The notes beneath the pieces are model-generated. The model did no database searches. It was not told where the DNA came from and saw only the letters and a list, made by a program, of their open reading frames with translations. The position numbers and the translations under genes were made by a program. From positions 1-59,547 of the forward strand of contig PACL01000083.1 of the NCBI GenBank assembly GCA_002700095.1: a DNA stretch of 59,547 nucleotides, in the 5' to 3' direction. Positions 38,837 through 47,568 of the stretch are shown one piece after another; position 1 is the stretch's first letter, and every line of letters begins with the position of its first letter. The DNA is from Fulvimarina sp. (GTDB lineage: Bacteria > Pseudomonadota > Alphaproteobacteria > Rhizobiales > Rhizobiaceae).

Positions 38837-39516
38837 GCCACGCGGGGCTGTCCGCCGCCGGAACGAGTGAAATAGGCCTGCCGGTTTCGTCAGCGCCGGC
38901 CGATGCGAAGGATCTGCATCGGGGTGAGTGACGGGCGGACGGAAAATCTCACCGGATGGGCGGGAATTCGCTGTCTCCGGGCGCCGATCTCGGACTGCCC
39001 GGGCCTTCAATCTTGGAAGGCATCGCGCGGACGGCATCGATGACCGGTCGAAGGCGCTTCGGCCCTGCTCGCCCGGCGTTGGCGCGACGGGTTGCCGGCT
39101 CATGTCAGCGTTCGAGAGCTTGGCTGCCGTGCCGCGGGTCTCGTGCACGCGCGGCGCCTGTCTGATGCCCCTTGGCGCAGGTCGAAGACCGGGGCCGACG
39201 GTAGCAGATGGCGGATGAAGGCGGGACCGGTGCCGCGCGATGATCTGAGATCATGACCTTCGACAATCATCTCGCCCCGGTCGCTGCTTCCGGGCCTTCG
39301 AGGGATAATCCCCGCTGAAAAGCTGCAGAACCGCCATCGCGAAACGCTATGCCGGACGCGGTGGTGCGCCGCCGTTCCGCAGGTCGTCAGGTCTGCGCAC
39401 CGGCCTCGGGGCTTTCCGGCGCGGTGTGTCGGCCGATTAGCCTCTCGTCCTCGAAGCGGCGACCGCCGCGATCACCGCTTCGAGGACGAGAGCCTTGCCT
39501 CGTCCGGGCCTCCGCT
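38837..39516. other. Intergenic region with hairpin
   Basis: About 680 bases between convergent genes. No frame has a believable product. The only clear structure is the 18-bp inverted repeat at 39442-39492. Confidence 0.55.
39442..39492 (-). terminator. Perfect 18-bp inverted repeat after RTX gene 2
   Basis: CTCTCGTCCTCGAAGCGG (39442-39459) and its exact complement (39475-39492) flank a 15-nt loop, 24 nt after the stop of the minus-strand RTX gene. No U-run. Same layout as the hairpin after RTX gene 1, with different sequence. Confidence 0.7.
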
Positions 39517-41055
39517 TCAGAAGATGAAGTCACTCGCGTCCAGTGTCGCGACGGAGACGTTGTTGAGGGTGATCGTGTTGAAGCCGTCCGTGATGACGGC
39601 ATTGGCACCCACCTGGGTCAGGTGGTTGGCGGCGAGGTCGGCGAAGTTGACGATGGCGGTGACGGCGGAGAGGTCGATCTTCTCGGCCGCATTCGTCGCG
39701 TCGAAGTCGGCGATGATGTCCCTGCCGAAGCCGTTGCCGAAGACGAAGGTGTCGGCGTTGGCGTCGCCCTGCAGCCGGTCGTTGCCGGTGCCCCCGATGA
39801 GCACGTCGAAGCCGGCAAAGCCGCGGATGTTGTCGTTGCCGGTCCCGCCCCAGAGGCTGTTGTTGCCGGCGCCGCCGACGAGCGTGTCGTTACCGCCCCC
39901 GCCGCCGAGGAGGGTGGTGAAATCGTTTCCGGTCAGGCGGTCGCTGCCGGCTCCTCCGAGAACCCGCTCGATGCCGAACAGCCGGTCCGTGCCGATCGCG
40001 CCACCCGTGGCGAAACCGGCGACGAGGTTGACGTTGATTGCCGAGGTGATCGCGCTGTAGTCCAGCGTATCGACGCCCGCGCCGCCGCCGATGATGTCTC
40101 TGGCCCCGTCCGCATCGCCGGTGATCGTGTCGTTGCCGGCCTCGCCGTCGATGAAGTCGCCGCCGGCACCGCCCATGAGGGTGTCGTTCCCGGTGCCGCC
40201 CCTGAGGGTGTCGGCGTTGAAGCCGCCGTCGAGCTGGTCGTTGCCGGCCCCGCCGAACAGCCGGTCGTTGCCGGCATAGCCGCGGACGACGTCGTTGCCG
40301 CCGCCGCCATTCAGCGTGTTGGCCCCGGAACTGCCGAGAAGGGTGTCGGCGAAGTTCGACCCGAGAACGCCTTCGATGCTCGTCATCGTATCGCCGTTGG
40401 CGTGGCCGAACCGGCCGGTGCCGTTGCCGAGATTGACGACGATACCGGCGTTCGAGCCCTGATAGCTCGCCGTATCGAAGCCGCCCCCGCCGTTCAGCCG
40501 GTCCGCCCCGGAGCCCCCGACGAGGATGTCGTTGCCGCCATAGCCGTTGAGGATGTCGTTCGCGGCGAGCCCCTGCAACACATCGTGACCGCCGCCTCCA
40601 TTGAGCGTGTCGGTTCCTGCCCCTCCTGTTTCTTCGAACGATATTTGGATTGTCCAGCCTGCACCATACGAGTACGACAACCCATCAAAATTGATTGCAA
40701 CGGAATTCGACGTAAAGGTTAGAAAGTCATCCGGAGTTCCGAGTGTGTTCCGTGATGATATGAATTCTACAGACCGAATATTCGATTGCGAGAATTTGAA
40801 GTAAAGGCCATTAAAACCATCGCTCGGTACATCATAATAGGAGCCTGGCCCCTCCAATGTACGGTATGAAATCGTATCTTGAGATAAATCGATATTTGCA
40901 GCAACGGTCCGGTATGGGTCACCAGCGATATCAAAATACGCGATGTCCGCGAATTCGATCTGCGAACCGATTTGAGCGCTCACTGGGCGAATGATGGGAT
41001 TGCCGAACTCTGGCGCATAAATCTGCAATGCAACTGTTTTTCCGAATAAGGCCAC
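39517..41055 (-). CDS. RTX (hemolysin-type calcium-binding repeat) protein 2
   Basis: About 512 residues. The first 150 residues are unrecognised and encoded by AT-richer DNA; then come nonapeptide calcium repeats (LNGGGGHDVLQG, LVGGSGADRLNGG, LRGGTGNDTLMGG) and the type I secretion region ending TLDASDFIF. From FDTASY onward it runs colinear with RTX protein 1, including DYSAITSAINVNL and VITDGFNTITLN. I prefer the GTG at 41055 (MALFGKTVALQIYAPEF), eight nt behind GGAGG, to the ATG at 41118, whose extra residues form an odd Cys-rich stretch. No secretion genes are adjacent. Function unknown: possibly adhesion or surface layer. Confidence 0.9.
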   Translation of the reverse strand: MALFGKTVALQIYAPEFGNPIIRPVSAQIGSQIEFADIAYFDIAGDPYRTVAANIDLSQDTISYRTLEGPGSYYDVPSDGFNGLYFKFSQSNIRSVEFISSRNTLGTPDDFLTFTSNSVAINFDGLSYSYGAGWTIQISFEETGGAGTDTLNGGGGHDVLQGLAANDILNGYGGNDILVGGSGADRLNGGGGFDTASYQGSNAGIVVNLGNGTGRFGHANGDTMTSIEGVLGSNFADTLLGSSGANTLNGGGGNDVVRGYAGNDRLFGGAGNDQLDGGFNADTLRGGTGNDTLMGGAGGDFIDGEAGNDTITGDADGARDIIGGGAGVDTLDYSAITSAINVNLVAGFATGGAIGTDRLFGIERVLGGAGSDRLTGNDFTTLLGGGGGNDTLVGGAGNNSLWGGTGNDNIRGFAGFDVLIGGTGNDRLQGDANADTFVFGNGFGRDIIADFDATNAAEKIDLSAVTAIVNFADLAANHLTQVGANAVITDGFNTITLNNVSVATLDASDFIF

Positions 41056-41148
41056 AACGCGGTCCTCCAGTCGTTGAGCTTTACAGTCACAAAAACAGAA
41101 GTTGCAGTCAATCGTCATGCTGCCTTAAATGGACTTTAAACCCGGATT

Positions 41149-42099
41149 CTAACCGATTTTGCTTGGCTTCTTCCGTTTCCGCATCACCTGCCAGCGGTCG
41201 TGGAACCACATCCACTGGTCGGGGTGATCCCGCACCCAGCCCTCGACCACGTCGTTGAGGGCCTGGCAGCTGGATTCGACGTCGATCTGCCCGGCGGCGT
41301 CGCGGGGCAGGTCGAGCCGGGGCTGGAGTTCCAGGCGGTAGCGGCCGTTGGCAAGCCGGATGCAGCGGGCCGGATAGACCTCGGCGTCGTATTGGCGGGC
41401 GAGCTTGGGCACGAGCGGATTGGTCTTCACCGAGTGGCCGAAGAAGGTCGTGCGCACGCCCTTGCGGAACTTCTGGTCGACGAGCATGCCCACCGAGCCG
41501 CCGCCCTTCAGGATGCCGGCCAGCGACCAGACGGCGCCGGCCTTGGAGGGGATCAGGTGGCCGCCGGCGGTGCGCCGGGCGGCCTGGACGCGCCTGGCGA
41601 CATAGATGTTGTTGGGCTGGCGGAACAGGGCGGTGAACTGCAGTCCGTAGGCGGCAGCACCGATCGGCAGGAGCTCGAAGCAGCCGAGATGCCCGGTGAA
41701 GAAGATGAACGGGCCTTTCCGCTCGCGCAGCTCGATGAAGGTCTCGACGCCCGCAACCTCGATCCGGCCTTCGCCGGGCCTGCCCGGATCGAAGTCGAAG
41801 AGATCGTCGAGATAGACGAATTCGGCCGCGATCCGGCCCATCTGGCCCCAGTTGGCCAGCGCCGTCGCCTCGATCCAGGCCGCATCCTTCTCGGGAAAGG
41901 CGCGGGCGAGGTTTTCCCTCGCCAGCTTGTGGCGCCAGGACAAGGGGCCGAGCAGCCGCGCCGCCCGGTCGGCGATCGCCAGTCCGGTGTCCGCGGGCAG
42001 CAGACGCAGAAGCCGCAGCAGGCCGAACAGCGTCTTGGCGGTGACGAAGTCGGTCGCCCGCTTCGTCCGCAGCGCGAGTTTCAGGAGGCGTGGGTTCAT
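41149..42099 (-). CDS. lpxXL: Lipid A long-chain acyltransferase LpxXL
   Basis: This 316-residue LPLAT-family acyltransferase has the HX4E active site in FTGHLGCFELLPIG and the substrate pocket segment GGSVGMLVDQKF. It belongs to the HtrB/LpxL group; its position at the end of the acpXL cluster identifies it as the enzyme that transfers the very long hydroxy acyl chain to lipid A in rhizobia. The ATG at 42099 overlaps the stop of the dehydrogenase gene (ATGA, 42096-42099). A hydrophobic N-terminal helix should anchor it in the inner membrane. Confidence 0.9.
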   Translation of the reverse strand: MNPRLLKLALRTKRATDFVTAKTLFGLLRLLRLLPADTGLAIADRAARLLGPLSWRHKLARENLARAFPEKDAAWIEATALANWGQMGRIAAEFVYLDDLFDFDPGRPGEGRIEVAGVETFIELRERKGPFIFFTGHLGCFELLPIGAAAYGLQFTALFRQPNNIYVARRVQAARRTAGGHLIPSKAGAVWSLAGILKGGGSVGMLVDQKFRKGVRTTFFGHSVKTNPLVPKLARQYDAEVYPARCIRLANGRYRLELQPRLDLPRDAAGQIDVESSCQALNDVVEGWVRDHPDQWMWFHDRWQVMRKRKKPSKIG

Positions 42100-43178
42100 G
42101 CGGGCGTTGCGCCGGCTTTTCCGTCGCCTGGCCCATCGCTGGCCCCGTCCTGGCCAACCCGCAGGATGATCTTGCCGAACACCTCGCGGCCCTCCATGCG
42201 CTTCAGGGCGAGGTCGATGCCCTCGAAGCCGATCTCGGTGTCGATCACCGGACGGACGAGGCCGCGCGCCATCTTCTCCATGGCGTTTGCCATGTTCTCC
42301 ATGCGGCAGCCGAAGGAGCCGAACAGCTTCAGCTGCTGCTGGAACAGCTGCATCAGGTTGATCTGGGTGGAGACGCCCGAGGTCGAGCCGCAGGTGACCA
42401 GCCGGCCGCCGCGTTTCAGGCACAGCATGGATCCGGCCCAGGTGTCGGCGCCGACATGCTCGAAGACCACGTCGACGCCCTTCTTTTTGGTCAGCTTGCG
42501 GGTGACGCCCTCGAAGCGGTCGACCCGGTAGTTGATGACGTGGTCGGCGCCGAGTGCCCTGGCCCGTTCCGCCTTGTCGTCCGATCCGACGGTGGTGATC
42601 ACCGTGCAGCCCATCCGGTTGGCGAGCTGGATCGCCGCCGAGCCGATGCCCGAACCGCCGGCATGGATGAGGATCGTCTCGCCGGGCTGGAGCCTGGCAT
42701 TGTCGAACAGCATGTGCTCGACCGTGCCGAAGGTGATCGGGGCGAGTGCGGCACCGATGGCGTCACACCCATGCGGGGCGGGCACGAGCAGGCGGGCCGG
42801 GACGTTGATCTGTTCCTGCGCGAAGCCGTCGAGGTGGAAGCCGTACACGCCGCCGACGTTTTCACACAGATTGTCGCGACCGGCCCGGCACTGGTGGCAG
42901 AGCCCACAGGTTTTGGCGCCGTAGATCGAAACCAGCTGACCGGGCAGCACGGACGCCACGCCGGGCCCGATCGCCTCGACGACGCCCGAGGCTTCCGCGC
43001 CGATGGTCAGCGGCAGCTTGCGCTTGGCGAAGGCCATGCCGCGCCAGCCCCAGACGTCGATGTGGTTGAGCGCGACGGCGGCGATCCGGACGGTCACCTC
43101 GCCGGCTGCCGGGGCCGGGGGCGGGGAGACGTCGACGGCTCGAAGGTCGCGGTCGCCGAAGAGCTGCAATGCGCGCAT
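42096..43178 (-). CDS. Zinc-binding alcohol dehydrogenase of the acpXL cluster
   Basis: This 360-residue medium-chain dehydrogenase/reductase has the NAD(P)-binding loop HAGGSGIGSAAIQL and a structural zinc Cys set (CGLCHQCRAGRDNLC). In rhizobial acpXL clusters a dehydrogenase of this class lies at the same position and is needed for the full very-long-chain acid, presumably acting as an enoyl reductase-like step in chain elongation. It is 34 nt downstream of fabF1XL and overlaps lpxXL, so it is co-transcribed. Confidence 0.88.
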   Translation of the reverse strand: MRALQLFGDRDLRAVDVSPPPAPAAGEVTVRIAAVALNHIDVWGWRGMAFAKRKLPLTIGAEASGVVEAIGPGVASVLPGQLVSIYGAKTCGLCHQCRAGRDNLCENVGGVYGFHLDGFAQEQINVPARLLVPAPHGCDAIGAALAPITFGTVEHMLFDNARLQPGETILIHAGGSGIGSAAIQLANRMGCTVITTVGSDDKAERARALGADHVINYRVDRFEGVTRKLTKKKGVDVVFEHVGADTWAGSMLCLKRGGRLVTCGSTSGVSTQINLMQLFQQQLKLFGSFGCRMENMANAMEKMARGLVRPVIDTEIGFEGIDLALKRMEGREVFGKIILRVGQDGASDGPGDGKAGATPA

Positions 43179-43212
43179 GAAAAGGCCCTGACGTTCTGGA
43201 TGTGGCGGGTGC

Positions 43213-44499
<1,287 letters not shown>

Positions 44500-44608
44500 T
44501 GGGAAACGCTCCTGATCGTCTTGAAGGAGGGCTGCAGCCGCAAGGCCGCGCGGCCCGCGCCGGCATCGCATGCCCTCTCGGTCAAAGCCCCCTCGTTTGA
44601 AGTCGTCG

Positions 44609-45820
44609 TCATCGGCTGGCGCCCTCGATCGCCTCGACGAGGCAGACGCCCTCGCCGTGCAGATGGCCGAGGCTGGTGACGACCGCCCGGCGGGGCGCGG
44701 CTTCGCAGGGTCGTTCCTCGCCGGTGTCGAAGGGGGGGATCGCCATGCCGCGGGCGAGCGCCCCGGCGGCGAGCGCGACGCCCGCCGGCATCTGCGCCTC
44801 GAAGGAGTGGCCGAGCATCGTGCCGTAGGCGCGCACCGGCGCGCCGGAAAGTCGCTCACTAAGGACGGTGCGCTCGGTCGAGGTCAGGCCTTCGAGGCCG
44901 GTGGCACCGGACAGGACGATGACGTCGTCCATCGGCGCGGTGACGTCGGGCAGCAGTGCCGCGAAGCGCTTCGCCGTCTTCTCCGGATCCCGGCGACCGC
45001 GATCGCCGACGGCCGAGACGAGCCGGGCATAGGCCTTCGCCGCGCGCCTTTCGGCATGCTCCGGCGATTCCAGCACCAGGAAGGCGCCGACGCTGCCGGC
45101 GGCGATGCCCTGATGGGCGCCGGAGCGGGCGAAGACCGGCCGCCACTCGTCCTTGAGCAACAGTTCGGCGAGGTCGAAATTCAGGATCAGGTCCTTGCGC
45201 TCGGCCGAAAAGGCGCCGCCGACGAGGCAGATCTCGCTCTGCCCGGAGGCGATCCTGGCCTTGGCCGAATACAGCGCCGAGATGCCCGCGGCCTCCTCGC
45301 CCATGAAGGTGCGTGACGAGCCCGTCACCTTATGGACGATCGAGATGTTGCCGGCGAGAAGGTTGGACAGCTGGGCGAGAAACAGCGTCGGCCGGAGCTC
45401 GGTCGAGAGCGTGTCGTTGATGACCTTCTCGGTGTCGTTGGACCCGCGGGCGCGCTCCATCACCATCGCGTCGACGGCGGCGTCGCGCTCGCCGCCGCCG
45501 GCCGCGACGATCATGTCGATCTCGGCCCGCACGGCCTCGTCCATCGGAATGCCGGCATCCTCGAGGGCCAGGCCCGCCGAATAGGTGCCGAGCTTCTGCC
45601 AGGTCTCCATCTGGCGCAGATCGCCCTTCTTGGGGATCTGCCGCGACCAGTCGATCGCCGGCAGGCCGTGGACGAAGTAAGGCTCGTAGCCCTCCGTCTT
45701 GATGTTCGGCTGCAGGCCCGGGCCCTTGGCGAGGACGTCGAGATGCGCGCCGATGCCCTCGCCGAGGGATGAGACCAGACCGATCCCGGTGATCAGGACG
45801 TCCCTTGACGGATTATTCAT
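44609..45820 (-). CDS. fabF2XL: Beta-ketoacyl synthase-like FabF2XL without catalytic Cys
   Basis: This 403-residue ketosynthase-fold protein opens VLITGIGLVSSLGEG like FabF, but the nucleophile loop is VTGSSRTFMGEEAAGISA with no Cys, and the first His motif (NAHGTS) is replaced by SGATGLEGLTSTE. The last His region (MLGHSFEAQMPAGVAL) is kept. It therefore resembles chain-length-factor (KS-beta) proteins that pair with an active ketosynthase. It lies upstream of fabF1XL in the same operon. Function as a length-setting partner is inference. Confidence 0.85.
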   Translation of the reverse strand: MNNPSRDVLITGIGLVSSLGEGIGAHLDVLAKGPGLQPNIKTEGYEPYFVHGLPAIDWSRQIPKKGDLRQMETWQKLGTYSAGLALEDAGIPMDEAVRAEIDMIVAAGGGERDAAVDAMVMERARGSNDTEKVINDTLSTELRPTLFLAQLSNLLAGNISIVHKVTGSSRTFMGEEAAGISALYSAKARIASGQSEICLVGGAFSAERKDLILNFDLAELLLKDEWRPVFARSGAHQGIAAGSVGAFLVLESPEHAERRAAKAYARLVSAVGDRGRRDPEKTAKRFAALLPDVTAPMDDVIVLSGATGLEGLTSTERTVLSERLSGAPVRAYGTMLGHSFEAQMPAGVALAAGALARGMAIPPFDTGEERPCEAAPRRAVVTSLGHLHGEGVCLVEAIEGASR

Positions 45821-46104
45821 GCGATGTGTCCATAGATCCCGATGCTTGAGGGCGAAGGTCCGTCCGCCGTCTCGCGTCCCGTGTGGAAGGGAGGCCCTGC
45901 CGGCGCCGGCCTCGGCCGTGTCGATCCCGCCCCGCGGTTGGAGGTCAGACCCTCACCGGCTCGCCTCGCGCCATGAGACCGCTCGCCGACGGATCCAACG
46001 GTCCGATTGATCCGACTGCGCTGCCCGCCTTCGCGGCATATAGACGGCAAGCTCAGGTTTTTTAAAGGGTCACCGCCCCTTGCGTTTTTGACCTTCGGAC
46101 GGGC

Positions 46105-46389
46105 TCAGCCGGCCGCCTTGGCGGCGACGAGCTCGTCGATCTTGGCGCACAGGTTCTTCAGGACGAAGTATTCCTCCGTCGGAACCTCGCCCTCGTTGAC
46201 CTCCTGCGTCCACTTCTCGAGCGGGATCTTGATCCCGAACTCCTTGTCGATCGCGAAGACGATGTCGAGGAAGTCGAGGGAATCGATCCCCAGATCCTCG
46301 ATGGTGTGGCTCTCCGGCGTGATCTCCTCGCGGTCGATCTCACTGGTTTCGGCAATGATGTCGGCGACCCGGTCGAATGTGGAGGACAA
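46105..46389 (-). CDS. acpXL: Specialised acyl carrier protein AcpXL
   Basis: The 94-residue carrier holds the growing 27- to 29-hydroxy very-long-chain acid for lipid A. The phosphopantetheine Ser is Ser37 in [11 protein letters not shown]. The extra C-terminal part ([16 protein letters not shown]) distinguishes AcpXL from the housekeeping ACP. The start is a TTG at 46389 preceded by AAGGA. It is 284 nt upstream of fabF2XL; in rhizobia fabZXL normally fills this gap, but no dehydratase frame is present (45821-46104 is non-coding as far as I can see). It is divergent from the MarR gene. Confidence 0.93.
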   Translation of the reverse strand: MSSTFDRVADIIAETSEIDREEITPESHTIEDLGIDSLDFLDIVFAIDKEFGIKIPLEKWTQEVNEGEVPTEEYFVLKNLCAKIDELVAAKAAG

Positions 46390-46764
46390 TGACCTATCCT
46401 TATACGCTGCTCTGTTCGGATTGGCGCGAAGCTATAGGGAATTGGCGGCCGAAAAGCAAAGCGTGTTCGGCGGCGCCCGCGCCGGGGCGACGGCCTCTGT
46501 CCGCGGCTGACGTTGACGCGCAACATTCAAGGCGCGTCGTCCGTTTGGCCAATGCGAGGGAAATTCAACAGTCGCACCTTGAACTTGGACCCAAACCGCG
46601 CAAAGTTGAAGTTGCGTTCGCCTCTCGATCAACCGTCAGGGTCAGCAAGGAAGCGCCAAGAAACGTGGCTGGGTTCGTACATGCGGAGTGTCGACATCGT
46701 CGGCTGTTCTTCGGCATTGCCGACGCTGCGACCAACAACAACCTTTCAGCCAAGGGGCCAGATC
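46390..46764. other. Divergent intergenic region (acpXL / MarR gene)
   Basis: About 375 bases presumably hold both promoters. No clear operator palindrome found by eye. An open frame here from 46513 runs into the MarR gene, but its first 84 codons lack the usual codon bias. Confidence 0.5.
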
Positions 46765-47211
46765 ATGGGAGGCCTGATTGACCAAACCGACCGACGTCTC
46801 GTTTCCAACCGCCTGATTCGCGCCGCCACGGCGCTCGGACGCGTGACATCGCGGGTCCACAAGCGCGAGCAGGGCCTGACCTCGCCGGAATTCGCCGTGC
46901 TCCTGGCGCTCGGCAGCGAACGCGCCAAGCTGACCTCGTCGCACATCGTCGACCTGACGGCGATGGACAAGACCAAGGTCAGCCGGGCCGTCGCCTCGCT
47001 CGACCAGCGGGGCTGGGTCCTGCGGGAGCGGGCGACCTCTGACCGGCGCTTCGAATATCTGACGCTCACCGAAGACGGCAGGGCCGCGCTCAACCACCTC
47101 CTGCCGAAGATCATCGAGGCCGAAGTCGCGGTTCTGAAAAACCTCTCCGAGGACGAAAGGCTGGGTCTGGAGGCGGGCCTGAAAGGGCTCGACAGGGCGA
47201 TCAGCCACTGA
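46765..47211 (+). CDS. MarR-family transcriptional regulator
   Basis: This 148-residue winged-helix regulator has a typical DNA-binding part: LTSSHIVDLTAMDKTKVSRAVASLDQRGWVLRERATSDRRFEYLTLTEDG, with recognition helix TKVSRAVASL and the wing DRRFEY. The ATG at 46765 (MGGLIDQTDRR) follows AAGGGG; earlier in-frame starts would add an odd N-terminus. It is divergent from acpXL, so control of the lipid A cluster is possible, as is self-regulation. Ligand unknown. Confidence 0.88.
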   Translation: MGGLIDQTDRRLVSNRLIRAATALGRVTSRVHKREQGLTSPEFAVLLALGSERAKLTSSHIVDLTAMDKTKVSRAVASLDQRGWVLRERATSDRRFEYLTLTEDGRAALNHLLPKIIEAEVAVLKNLSEDERLGLEAGLKGLDRAISH

Positions 47212-47281
47212 CGGGGCAGGGCGTTCGTCGTCAGTGCCGGATGCGTCAGTGCCGCGGCGTTGGTTGCCGAGCGGCCAGAGA

Positions 47282-47318
47282 ATGATGCGGAAAAGTGGGA
47301 ATCTCTTCTCGGCATCAT
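47282..47318. repeat. Rhizobiales-type palindromic repeat, copy 2
   Basis: ATGATGC (47282-47288) pairs with GCATCAT (47312-47318) around GGAAAAGTGGGAATC. It shares the AAAAGTGGGAA centre and general layout with the copy at 17178-17222, but both arms have drifted. It is in the convergent spacer after the MarR gene. Confidence 0.65.
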
Positions 47319-47403
47319 GCGGCAACACAATCTCGTCGCCATGACCACGCTTGCGCACCGTCGCGGAACTCCACCGCCGCACCATGCGCATGGGGCACAA
47401 AAG

Positions 47404-47435
47404 AAAAGGCCGCTGTCGATCCGACGCGGCCTTTT
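47404..47435. terminator. Bidirectional rho-independent terminator
   Basis: AAAAGGCCGC (47404-47413) and GCGGCCTTTT (47426-47435) form a perfect 10-bp stem with a 12-nt loop. It is placed between the convergent MarR gene and the liv operon end and can serve both strands. Confidence 0.85.
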
Positions 47436-47514
47436 CCGTTTCATGTGCCGATGAGCCGGTTCACGTGCCGATGAGCCAAAGCGAAGCCGGTTGCCCGGCT
47501 CCGCCGTCAGTCTC

Positions 47515-47568
47515 GGTTCGACTGGCCCGGTTCGACCGGCTCAGTCCAACTGGCTCAGTTCAGCTGGG
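47515..47568 (-). repeat. Imperfect tandem 14-15-mer at the livK 3' end
   Basis: Four tandem units, GGTTCGACTGGCCC (47515-47528), GGTTCGACCGGCTCA (47529-47543), GTCCAACTGGCTCA (47544-47557) and GTTCAGCTGGG (47558-47568), straddle the livK stop codon (47555-47557). On the livK strand each unit resembles the last codons plus stop (AACTGAGCC). Further 13-bp copies of GTGCCGATGAGCC lie at 47446 and 47466. Confidence 0.7.

Noticed and set aside
41056..41118. ATG 41118 as the start of RTX gene 2
   Set aside because: The additional residues form a Cys-rich peptide unlike any RTX N-terminus, and GTG 41055 is better placed behind GGAGG.
46513..46764. Longer start for the MarR regulator
   Set aside because: The extra 84 codons lack codon bias and family similarity; ATG 46765 has a proper ribosome-binding sequence.
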